Of a stretch of DNA of 7,257 nucleotides, positions 1 to 4,977 are shown piece by piece. The first letter of the stretch is position 1, and each line of letters starts with the position of its first letter. Under the pieces are notes generated by a model, which was given only the letters and a program-made list of their open reading frames with translations, was not told the DNA's origin and searched no databases. Source of the stretch: Gammaproteobacteria bacterium (GTDB lineage: Bacteria; Pseudomonadota; Gammaproteobacteria; Pseudomonadales; Halomonadaceae); assembly GCA_023485185.1 (NCBI GenBank), contig JAMCZP010000294.1:1-7257 (forward strand). The letters are read 5' to 3'. A program made the position numbers and the translations under genes.

Positions 1-67
1 GCGAGAAGGTCAGCTTTTCAGGTACCATTTTGGAAGCGGCTGTTGGTGCTTGATGGATTGGTTAGGT
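1..67 (-). other. Partial attC recombination site of the GIY-YIG cassette (runs off left edge)
   Basis: Read on the minus strand, 19 nt after the GIY-YIG stop codon, the heptamer ACCTAAC (61-67) fits the integron R'' consensus RYYYAAC. It is followed at the expected spacing by ATCAAGC, an L''-like box. The 18-nt stretch CTAACCAATCCATCAAGC matches the 5' half of the aadA-type attC, as I remember it, at 14 of 18 positions without gaps. The matching L' box and the GTTRRRY R' box should lie further left; neither is found in 1-60, so the site is cut by the window edge. Position just after a cassette gene's stop is where attC sites normally sit. attC sites work as folded single strands recognised by IntI. 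The call rests on one half-site and on orientation relative to intI. Confidence 0.5.
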
Positions 68-96
68 TCTTGAAATCATAGCACTTTCAGCCGCTT
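34..96. repeat. Imperfect 17-nt inverted repeat around the end of the GIY-YIG gene
   Basis: The arms are 34-50 and 80-96. AAGCGGCTG (34-42) pairs with CAGCCGCTT (88-96), and GTGCT (46-50) pairs with AGCAC (80-84). A 3x3 internal loop separates the two stems. Pairing continues as TGAT (51-54) with ATCA (75-78) across a one-base bulge. The right arm includes the last codons of the GIY-YIG gene and its TGA. The loop contains the attC R'' heptamer, so this is not a standard attC hairpin, where R boxes sit at the base. No T run follows on either strand, so it is not a canonical intrinsic terminator. It may halt transcripts, protect a 3' end, or be a remnant of an older attC. Confidence 0.45.
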
Positions 97-473
97 TCTT
101 TTATACCCTGTGAGAAATCCGGGCTAGGCTCGTATATTGCGATGAGCAAGGACTCAAGGACAAGACGATCAACGCCACACTCCAATGGGACGAACCGCAT
201 ATACGACCAAGTGTCCCACCACGCCTTTTTCTTATGTGGTGAAGTTTGGTCATGGAGACGGGCTTTAACCGCTCGCCCCGTTTGACCGACATACACCGCT
301 GCACCCTTATCAGTGAAATATGCGTACACAGCGCCGCTGCCACTGTCGCCTAGCTGGCCACGAGCTTCAAATTGCTCGCGAGTCTTGATCTCAGATCGAT
401 CTTCGAACCATGAGCGAGCTATGGCCGCAGTAGAAGCCATTGAGTGGCGAAGTACGTCTGTCGAAATTGGCAT
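87..473 (-). CDS. GIY-YIG nuclease-domain protein, integron cassette gene
   Basis: This is a 128-residue protein if started at the ATG at 473. It carries a GIY-YIG domain: the GIY element is AVY (48-50), the YIG element is YVG (61-63), the conserved arginine is Arg72 in the helix after YVGQTG, and the metal-ligand glutamate is Glu107 in VLESLLIAIYEP. These residues define the nuclease fold of UvrC, homing endonucleases and many small stand-alone proteins; a metal-dependent DNA-cutting role is inferred. The N-terminal 45 residues are unrecognised. The reading frame stays open to a TTG at 557, with ATGs at 542 and 527, but those starts overlap the hydrolase gene and have no Shine-Dalgarno sequence. 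The 473 start lies 14 nt inside the inferred cassette junction and also has only a weak upstream AGAG, which is common in cassettes. Orientation away from intI and the flanking attC-like sequences support cassette status. The domain is fairly sure, the start less so, the biological role unknown. Confidence 0.75.
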   Translation of the reverse strand: MPISTDVLRHSMASTAAIARSWFEDRSEIKTREQFEARGQLGDSGSGAVYAYFTDKGAAVYVGQTGRAVKARLHDQTSPHKKKAWWDTWSYMRFVPLECGVDRLVLESLLIAIYEPSPDFSQGIKESG

Positions 474-481
474 AGTAAAAG

Positions 482-566
482 CTCTAACGCCGTCATCAGG
501 CGCGCGAGGTACGAGCGTCGCTTGCATGACTTTGTTCAGCATGGTTGCTGATTTCAACCGCTAGCC
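482..566 (-). other. Candidate attC site between hydrolase and GIY-YIG cassettes
   Basis: On the minus strand the outer boxes are CTAGCG (564-559) and CGTTAG (489-484), pairing with one G-T wobble. The inner boxes are ATCAG (552-548) and CTGAT (499-495), pairing perfectly. Spacers between boxes are 6 and 5 nt, matching the R-spacer-L layout of attC sites with one side longer. The right heptamer GTTAGAG (488-482) fits GTTRRRY except for the last base; the left one, GGCTAGC, departs from RYYYAAC. Exchange would fall between 488 and 487. The site covers the last codons of the hydrolase gene, whose TGA (498-496) sits in the L' box. The central part shows little pairing, which weakens the call. 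Confidence 0.42.
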
Positions 567-1416
567 GAGACAGGAGCGCTTTTGGTAGACAATGGCCAAG
601 TCCGTCAATTTCTACCAACCGGCCATTTGGCAGAAAATCTGCAAGGTGCTTGCCGTGGGGTGGCGGGTTAAGCGGATCCTCAGAACCCTGAACCACCAGG
701 GTCGGAACTTGCACTCTTTTTAACTCTTCCCCCCGCGAAAGCGATACCGGCGTTGCCATTGCATGATTTCCGGGCTGCTCCCAGGTTCCTGCGTGCTCTA
801 TGCTCCTCTGTTCGCGCAGTCGGAAATCTGACTCGTTAAACTCAAGCTTATTACCTGATAACAAGCTCCATTCTTTGACGCGGCGATCAAGCTCTTCTTC
901 CATAGTGTTGGATGGCGTGGCACGTTGCGAAAGCGCTTCTAACACTTCCCTGTTTGGTAGTGGCAAGTCATCTGGAGAACTCTCACCTGAAAAGGCGCGA
1001 GCAATATTACCAACAAAGTCTACATCCAACGCAGCTCCACACATAAGTGTGAGACTGTAAAGCCGTTCAGGATGTTCGAGTGCCAACACTTGGCCCAAAG
1101 TCGCACCTATCGATAAGCCCACAACATGGGCTTTATGCACGCCCCACTCATCAAGGACGGCCACTGCATCTGCTGCTAGATCCTCGACGGTATAAGGAGC
1201 CTCATCAAAACCCATGAAGGTAGAGCGCCCGGTATCCCGATGATCATATCGAATCACGCGATAACCCTTGGAAATTAGCAGCTCTACAAACTCTTCCGGC
1301 CACATTAAAGCTGGCGCGTTGGCACCAGCAACCAAAAGGATGGTGCCTGCTTGATCCAAGCCAACCGACTCACTCCAGAGTGATCTGCCGTCCACGTTTA
1401 CAAATTTCTCTGGCAT
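496..1416 (-). CDS. RdmC-type alpha/beta hydrolase, first integron cassette gene
   Basis: This 306-residue protein is a complete alpha/beta-hydrolase, soluble, with no signal peptide. It resembles the aclacinomycin methylesterase RdmC and its many bacterial relatives along its length, including the shared block VIRYDHRDTGRST (54-66), the nucleophile elbow GLSIGA and the PHGKHLA block near 253-259. The catalytic triad by position is Ser102, Asp247 (GSEDPL) and His275 (GLGHCLP). The oxyanion-hole region is near VAGANA (29-34). Relatives cleave carboxylic esters, but the substrate here cannot be read from sequence. The start is well supported: GGAAGGAG (1430-1423) lies 6 nt before the ATG. The last 14 or so residues, rich in Ser, Ala and Arg, extend past the usual family end and are encoded by the attC-like segment, so they probably came with the recombination site. 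It lies directly downstream of the integron 5' region and would be driven by the cassette promoter. Confidence 0.88.
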   Translation of the reverse strand: MPEKFVNVDGRSLWSESVGLDQAGTILLVAGANAPALMWPEEFVELLISKGYRVIRYDHRDTGRSTFMGFDEAPYTVEDLAADAVAVLDEWGVHKAHVVGLSIGATLGQVLALEHPERLYSLTLMCGAALDVDFVGNIARAFSGESSPDDLPLPNREVLEALSQRATPSNTMEEELDRRVKEWSLLSGNKLEFNESDFRLREQRSIEHAGTWEQPGNHAMATPVSLSRGEELKRVQVPTLVVQGSEDPLNPPPHGKHLADFLPNGRLVEIDGLGHCLPKALLSRLAVEISNHAEQSHASDARTSRA

Positions 1417-1596
1417 TCAAATCTCCTTCCGTATTTCTACTCGTGACTGCTGAACAGGTATTAGACGGCGCGTCCTATGATTGGATGAACGCGCCAGCAT
1501 GTTTACTTAGCAAATGTAGCCTACCTTTTCGTGCATAACCACATGATTTTAAAATAAATTAATATTAATTAGGCTGCATTTGCAGAATTCGCATGC
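1417..1596. promoter_or_regulatory. Integron 5' region, expected to hold attI and the cassette promoter
   Basis: This gene-free stretch separates the leftward hydrolase from the rightward integrase, where attI and the cassette promoter Pc are expected. No GTTRRRY heptamer fits perfectly; the best minus-strand candidate for the attI/cassette junction is GTTATGC (1539-1533), with one mismatch. An inverted repeat GGCGCG (1467-1472) / CGCGCC (1490-1495) and a perfect dyad CTGCATTTGCAG (1574-1585) are present. The segment 1544-1571 is almost pure A+T and could be an UP element or promoter core; TAAAAT (1551-1546, minus) is a fair -10 but has no credible -35. Exact attI and Pc positions are unresolved. 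Confidence 0.4.
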
Positions 1597-1625
1597 TTGC
1601 GCGTTTTGCCAAGCTCAATAATACT
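1597..1625 (+). promoter_or_regulatory. Candidate intI promoter
   Basis: The -35 candidate is TTGCGC (1597-1602), with 3 of 6 consensus bases. The -10 candidate is AATACT (1620-1625), with 4 of 6, and the spacer is 17 nt. The LexA-like box starts inside the -10, which would let LexA block transcription. The match is weak on its own and gains weight only from its place 35 nt upstream of the intI start. Confidence 0.35.
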
Positions 1626-1641
1626 GTATGTATATCCACTG
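1622..1641 (+). promoter_or_regulatory. LexA (SOS) operator upstream of intI
   Basis: The sequence TACTGTATGTATATCCACTG matches the enterobacterial LexA consensus TACTGTATATATATACAGTA at 16 of 20 positions. The left half CTGT is intact; the right half reads CCAC instead of ACAG, losing the usual terminal G. It overlaps the candidate intI -10 and ends 18 nt before the start codon, the place where LexA boxes occur in other integron integrase promoters. This predicts induction of the integrase by DNA damage or single-stranded DNA entry. The weakened right half could mean looser repression. Confidence 0.6.
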
Positions 1642-1643
1642 CC

Positions 1644-1648
1644 AGGAG
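1644..1648 (+). promoter_or_regulatory. Ribosome binding site fixing the intI start
   Basis: AGGAG lies 11 nt upstream of the ATG at 1660. The reading frame is open back to a TTG at 1597, but that start would place the promoter and LexA box inside the coding region and has no Shine-Dalgarno sequence, so the ATG at 1660 is preferred. Confidence 0.65.
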
Positions 1649-1659
1649 ACAGACACCAA

Positions 1660-2625
1660 ATGGATATGCAAAGCAGGCCTCCGAAACTAATGGATCGTGT
1701 GAAAGCTGTTATGCGAGTAAAGCGCTACAGCCCACGTACTGAAAAAACATACTGTTACTGGATACGTTACTTCATTCGCTATCATGGGGTGCGACACCCA
1801 GCCAGTATGGGCTCTTCTGAAGTCCAAGCTTTTCTGGAGCACCTTGCCGTAGAGCGATATGTGGCTGCAGCTACACAAAACCAAGCGCTTAATGCTTTAG
1901 TATTTCTGTATCGCCATATCCTTGATATGCCATTGGGTGATATTGGTACCTTTTCACGAGCTAAACGCCCGCGTCGATTACCTGTCGTGCTTTCTCACGA
2001 AGAGGTTATGCGCGTATTAAATCAATTGTCTGGGCCTATGAATTTGATGGCAACCCTTATGTATGGCTCGGGACTGAGACTCATCGAAACGTGTCGTTTG
2101 CGCGTAAGAGATATTGATACCGAACGCCATATCATCACCGTCAGGGCAGGGAAAGGTGATAAAGACCGAACCACTTTACTACCCGCTGTCTGTCTTCCCG
2201 CGTTAGAGGCGCAAATTGAGTCGGCTGAACGGCAACTTGCCTATCGGCTAGCACGTGGTCGCGTACCAGTAACTTTACCTCATGCTCTGGACCGTAAGTA
2301 CCCAAACGCAGGTATTTCCCTAGGTTGGCAATGGCTGTTTCCTGCCAGCCGCCCATGCTGTGATGATGCCGGGAACGTCGTTCTTCACCATATTCATTCA
2401 TCGGCTGTGCAAAAGGCCGTGAAGCAGGCGATGAAATCTGCATCATTGCCACGTCCAGGCTCTTGCCATACCTTACGGCACAGTTTCGCCACCCAATTAC
2501 TAAGCCAAGGCACGGATATTCGCACAGTACAAGAATTGCTAGGCCACAAAAGTATCGAGACAACGCAAATTTATACGCATGTAATAGGTAAGGAATTTGC
2601 AGGTGTGCGCAGCCCTTTAGGCTAG
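1660..2625 (+). CDS. intI: Integron integrase (tyrosine recombinase IntI)
   Basis: This 321-residue site-specific recombinase inserts and excises gene cassettes by attI x attC and attC x attC exchange. The N-terminal SAM-like core-binding domain covers about residues 8-92 and the catalytic domain about 105-315. Active-site residues are visible: Arg140 (GSGLRLIE), a lysine in GKGDKD (164-169), His270 and Arg273 (CHTLRHSFATQLL), His296 (LLGHKS) and nucleophile Tyr305 (TTQIYTH). The insertion around 206-230 (LPHALDRKYPNAG then WQWLFPAS) and the C-terminal AGVRSPL separate IntI from XerC/D and phage integrases. Length fits IntI proteins (about 320-340). It is intact, with no frameshift. It is transcribed away from the leftward genes, the normal intI/array arrangement, and a LexA-like box suggests SOS control. 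It is not one of the clinical class 1-3 integrases as far as I can recall their sequences; a chromosomal or environmental type is likely. Confidence 0.95.
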   Translation: MDMQSRPPKLMDRVKAVMRVKRYSPRTEKTYCYWIRYFIRYHGVRHPASMGSSEVQAFLEHLAVERYVAAATQNQALNALVFLYRHILDMPLGDIGTFSRAKRPRRLPVVLSHEEVMRVLNQLSGPMNLMATLMYGSGLRLIETCRLRVRDIDTERHIITVRAGKGDKDRTTLLPAVCLPALEAQIESAERQLAYRLARGRVPVTLPHALDRKYPNAGISLGWQWLFPASRPCCDDAGNVVLHHIHSSAVQKAVKQAMKSASLPRPGSCHTLRHSFATQLLSQGTDIRTVQELLGHKSIETTQIYTHVIGKEFAGVRSPLG

Positions 2626-2799
2626 TCAAAAGCAAAGCACGCTACCGCCCCGGTGCATCTGGGCTGCGTTAAAACGCTCCGCTTGTGACCGTGTTTGGCT
2701 AATTAATCATACTTTATTCACAAACCCACCTCAGGTCACGTGTTGAGGCGAGAAAGGGCGTTGTATTTAAGTTGAATAACTTACTTGGTTTTTGTTCGG

Positions 2800-2816
2800 G
2801 CATCGCTTCGCGATGC
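2800..2816. repeat. Perfect 7-bp hairpin GCATCGC-TTC-GCGATGC
   Basis: GCATCGC (2800-2806) pairs with GCGATGC (2810-2816) around a 3-nt loop. A T-rich tract precedes it on the plus strand, while the bases after it are TTCCGCGG, so it does not make a standard rho-independent terminator in either direction. It begins the cluster of structured repeats that runs to about 2945. Confidence 0.6.
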
Positions 2817-2831
2817 TTCCGCGGGTGCCTC

Positions 2832-2852
2832 ATTTGCTCGTTCCTCGCAAAT
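2832..2852. repeat. Inverted repeat ATTTGC/GCAAAT
   Basis: ATTTGC (2832-2837) pairs with GCAAAT (2847-2852) around a 9-nt loop. It directly abuts the first copy of the 21-nt direct repeat and belongs to the same structured intergenic cluster. Confidence 0.45.
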
Positions 2853-2873
2853 TCGTTACCACGCGCTACGAAA
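2853..2873. repeat. Intergenic direct repeat, copy 1
   Basis: This 21-nt element begins TCGTTACC and ends GCGCTACGAAA. It matches the copy at 2921-2941 at 19 of 21 positions. Each copy has short inverted ends (TCGT near one end, ACGA near the other), as in REP-like or other dispersed palindromic elements. Confidence 0.6.
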
Positions 2874-2891
2874 TGTGGCTATGCATGTATT

Positions 2892-2910
2892 AGTGCCAAC
2901 CAAGGGCACT
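2892..2910. repeat. Hairpin AGTGCC/GGCACT between the direct repeats
   Basis: AGTGCC (2892-2897) pairs perfectly with GGCACT (2905-2910) around a 7-nt loop. It lies between the two direct-repeat copies, and no T run follows. Confidence 0.5.
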
Positions 2911-2920
2911 GCTGCCTCGC

Positions 2921-2941
2921 TCGTTACTAGGCGCTACGAAA
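2921..2941. repeat. Intergenic direct repeat, copy 2
   Basis: This is the second copy of the 21-nt element at 2853-2873, with two mismatches and the same orientation, starting 68 nt later. In both copies a CTCG-containing segment precedes the repeat, suggesting the duplicated unit is longer and more diverged than the 21-nt core. Confidence 0.6.
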
Positions 2942-2990
2942 GCCCCTCCCCTAACTCTTAGCTTACTGCTGGCCTTCCTTTGCAAATCCG

Positions 2991-3004
2991 ATTAGCCTGC
3001 TAAT
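2991..3004. promoter_or_regulatory. Dyad ATTAGC-CT-GCTAAT upstream of the membrane protein gene
   Basis: A perfect 6-bp inverted repeat with a 2-nt centre ends 8 nt before the AAGGG ribosome binding site (3013-3017). Its position and symmetry suit a repressor or activator operator, but no regulator is nearby to assign it to. A short palindrome such as this could also arise by chance. Confidence 0.25.
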
Positions 3005-3023
3005 TCACTATTAAGGGTTTGGC

Positions 3024-4337
3024 ATGCAAGAGACGACTTCTCGGCAGCGCTTGGCGGGCGTGCTGATTCTGCTTGGCTTGATCGCACAAATTATTGGCTT
3101 TACAGGCTTATTGGGCACTGCCCATGCGGTGAGCTATTTGCTGTGGGTGGCGGTTTTGTTGCTGTGGCGGGATATTCCTCGCCGCTCGCGGGCTCAGGCG
3201 GGTGTGTTGATGGCGCTGGGTACGCTGATGCTACTGGTGGCGCGGTTTGTGTATGGCGCTGAAGTGGATTGGCCTGCGATGCTGCAGGGTAATGCCTTTG
3301 TGGCGGCGATGCTGGTGGGCGTTAGTTTTATCTCGCTGATTGGCAAGCAAGGCACTAAGGGTGCAACAGGCCAACGGGTGACTGGGGCGGGCGGTATTTT
3401 ACGTACCTGGCTGGGGGTGCACTTTCTGGGCACGATTTTAAATCTCTCTACTGTGTTTATGGTGGGCGATAAGCTGGCCCGGCGTGGGCCGCTGACGACT
3501 CCGCAACTACTGGCGCTTAACCGGGGGCTTTCAAGTGCTGCGTTGTGGTCACCGTTTTTTGCTTCCATGGCGGTAGTGATCGCGTTGGTACCCGATGTGC
3601 AGTATGCGCAAATTGCCGTGGTGGGCTTTCCCATGGCGATGCTGTCAGGGCTGTTAACCACACTGGAACTAAGACGCCGATTTGATCTTACCGAAGTAGA
3701 TGGTTTTTCGTTGTCGCCGCGCAGCCTACTGATGCCGGTGGGCATGGCGGCACTGGTGATGCTGTTTCACTTTTGGCTCACCCCTTCCCTTACCATCGTC
3801 AGCATTATTACCTTTCTGCTGCCTGGCGTGGCGGTGCTGAGCAACCTCCGCGATGGGCCACGTTTTACCCTACGGCGCATTCGTCAGCACACCACTACGC
3901 GGCTACCCGCCATGCGCGGGGAGATTTCGCTGTTTTTAGCCGCGGGGCTTTTGACGATTGGCCTTTCGACGCTGGTTAGTGCTGCGGCAGGTAGCGACTG
4001 GACCCTGTTCACGCGTTTCGGCACGCCTCAGGCGATGATCAGCTTTGCGGCGATTACCTTAAGCGCGCTGGTGGGCCTTCACCCAATTATTGGCGTTTCC
4101 GTACTGGCGTCGATACTGAACCTGCAGAGCGGCGAACAGACTTTGTTTGCCTTTGTGGCATTAAGTTCGTGGGCGGTGGGTACCAGCGTGGGGCCGCTTT
4201 CAGGGATCAACCTTTCGCTACAGGGGCGTTATGGGGTAAGCGGTTATCGCATGATGAAAAACAACCTGCTCTACGCGGCGGTGATGAGCCTGCTTTCGCT
4301 GGTCGCGATCGCAGGCGTCAGTTATATAGTGGGTTAA
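3024..4337 (+). CDS. Polytopic membrane protein, probable transporter of unknown substrate
   Basis: This is a 437-residue inner-membrane protein with about 12 hydrophobic segments, roughly at 11-30, 35-48, 60-77, 89-106, 126-148, 171-190, 196-215, 234-252, 255-273, 301-322, 338-365 and 373-390, with another at 415-436. Positively charged stretches at 51-56 (IPRRSR), 217-219 and 280-287 suggest cytoplasmic loops. The two halves each contain a helix-breaking motif: SPFF (176-179) in the first, and HP (353-354) and GPLSG (390-394) in the second. This is reminiscent of the inverted-repeat ion-transporter type fold, but I do not recognise a named family. The start is supported by AAGGG (3013-3017) 6 nt before the ATG. 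It converges on the zinc-ribbon gene with 9 nt between the stops and is probably monocistronic. A carboxylate or ion permease is one guess and is not shown by the sequence. Confidence 0.8.
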   Translation: MQETTSRQRLAGVLILLGLIAQIIGFTGLLGTAHAVSYLLWVAVLLLWRDIPRRSRAQAGVLMALGTLMLLVARFVYGAEVDWPAMLQGNAFVAAMLVGVSFISLIGKQGTKGATGQRVTGAGGILRTWLGVHFLGTILNLSTVFMVGDKLARRGPLTTPQLLALNRGLSSAALWSPFFASMAVVIALVPDVQYAQIAVVGFPMAMLSGLLTTLELRRRFDLTEVDGFSLSPRSLLMPVGMAALVMLFHFWLTPSLTIVSIITFLLPGVAVLSNLRDGPRFTLRRIRQHTTTRLPAMRGEISLFLAAGLLTIGLSTLVSAAAGSDWTLFTRFGTPQAMISFAAITLSALVGLHPIIGVSVLASILNLQSGEQTLFAFVALSSWAVGTSVGPLSGINLSLQGRYGVSGYRMMKNNLLYAAVMSLLSLVAIAGVSYIVG

Positions 4338-4346
4338 CCGGCTCGC

Positions 4347-4868
4347 TTAGGTCTCGACGATTTTATTGGGGAAGCGGTAGAAGTAGCGATGACCGCACTG
4401 GTGGCAAGGTTCCAGCCGCGCCACGTTAGGCAGCATTACTTGGGCGTCGCAATGGGTACAGGCCATTAAACCGGGTGCTGCCATTTCACCTTCGCAGTAG
4501 TCGGCGCGGGCGGCTTCTAAGTCCTCTTCAAAGCGCTCGCGGTCTACCACGCTGCGGTCAGCAATGGAGAGCAACGACTCCGCCACGCGACGGGAAAGAC
4601 CTTCAAGATCAATACCCAACCAGCTGGCGACTTGCTTGCCGGTGTCCGCCATGTAGTAGCGCATATCTTTAAGATCGCGCTCTACCCAGGCACGCAGCAG
4701 CGCTAGCTCGTCTTTGGTGTACTCTTCCAGCTCCGATTCAAACTCAACCGCGTCGTCCAGATCCTTCTGCAGATTTTCCCAGGTTAACTCGTTAGCGCCG
4801 CCCTGCATCCGCTCTAACAGTCGTTCGTAGCCTTCGCGTAGGCGATTGTCATTCTGTTGTTCACTCAT
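4347..4868 (-). CDS. Zinc-ribbon protein, YbeL/DUF1451 type
   Basis: This 173-residue soluble protein has a long acidic, helix-rich N-terminal region (about 8-125) with coiled-coil character. A C-terminal zinc ribbon follows, with Cys137-x2-Cys140 and Cys155-x2-Cys158 (CTHC and CHQC). Length, domain order and the ending RFPNKI fit the E. coli YbeL (DUF1451) family, whose biochemical role is not known to me. The gene is divergent from leuS, as I recall ybeL is in E. coli, so the pairing looks conserved. The ATG at 4868 is chosen over the longer frame (to 4955) because AGGAG (4880-4876) lies 7 nt before it and the extra N-terminal residues do not resemble the family. The gene ends 9 nt from the stop of the convergent membrane protein, with no hairpin terminator in that gap. 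Confidence 0.88.
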   Translation of the reverse strand: MSEQQNDNRLREGYERLLERMQGGANELTWENLQKDLDDAVEFESELEEYTKDELALLRAWVERDLKDMRYYMADTGKQVASWLGIDLEGLSRRVAESLLSIADRSVVDRERFEEDLEAARADYCEGEMAAPGLMACTHCDAQVMLPNVARLEPCHQCGHRYFYRFPNKIVET

Positions 4869-4917
4869 GGTACCTCTCCTTTTGTCGACGCATGCAGATC
4901 CTATCCTCGGCTTACCG

Positions 4918-4946
4918 TTCAAGGATACACCTGCATAGGATACAAT
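4918..4946 (+). promoter_or_regulatory. Candidate leuS promoter
   Basis: The -10 TACAAT (4941-4946) matches 5 of 6 consensus bases and lies 17 nt after a weak -35, TTCAAG (4918-4923, 3 of 6). It sits in the 160-bp divergent spacer and would give a leader of about 75 nt. That leader contains the short hairpin CGCCC/GGGCG (4989-4993 / 4999-5003). No leader peptide with leucine codons is evident. Confidence 0.35.
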
Positions 4947-4977
4947 CGACCTCACTTATCTGACAGTAGTCATCTAA

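Larger units (their letters stand above)
2626..3012. other. Gene-free spacer between intI and the membrane protein gene
   Basis: No credible coding region, tRNA or attC site is seen. The left part (2626-2790) shows only a short CCTCA/TGAGG dyad (2729-2733 / 2744-2748) without a T run. The middle part (about 2797-2945) holds a cluster of hairpins and a direct repeat, listed separately. The right end leads into the ribosome binding site of the next gene. No clear intI terminator is visible. Confidence 0.6.

Noticed and set aside
34..96. Treating the 63-bp inverted repeat as a complete attC
   Set aside because: The core heptamer lies in the loop rather than at the base of the stem, and the ends carry no RYYYAAC/GTTRRRY pair.
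1597..1659. Upstream extension of intI from a TTG at 1597
   Set aside because: It would put the candidate promoter and LexA box inside the gene, has no ribosome binding site, and adds 21 residues not typical of IntI. The ATG at 1660 has AGGAG at a workable distance.
2141..2635. A 164-codon open frame on the minus strand inside intI
   Set aside because: It lies entirely opposite a well-supported recombinase gene and its translation shows no recognisable domain.
2729..2748. CCTCA/TGAGG dyad as an intI terminator
   Set aside because: It has a short 5-bp stem and a 10-nt loop, with no following T tract.
2800..2816. Hairpin as a rho-independent terminator for intI
   Set aside because: The stem is perfect, but neither strand has a T run directly after it.
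3194..3745. A 183-codon minus-strand frame inside the membrane protein gene
   Set aside because: It is a shadow of the hydrophobic plus-strand gene, has a low-complexity Ser/Thr/Pro-rich translation, and no credible start signal was identified.
4869..4955. Longer N-terminus for the zinc-ribbon protein
   Set aside because: AGGAG sits directly before the ATG at 4868. The extra 29 residues lack family similarity and would cover the candidate leuS -35/-10 region.
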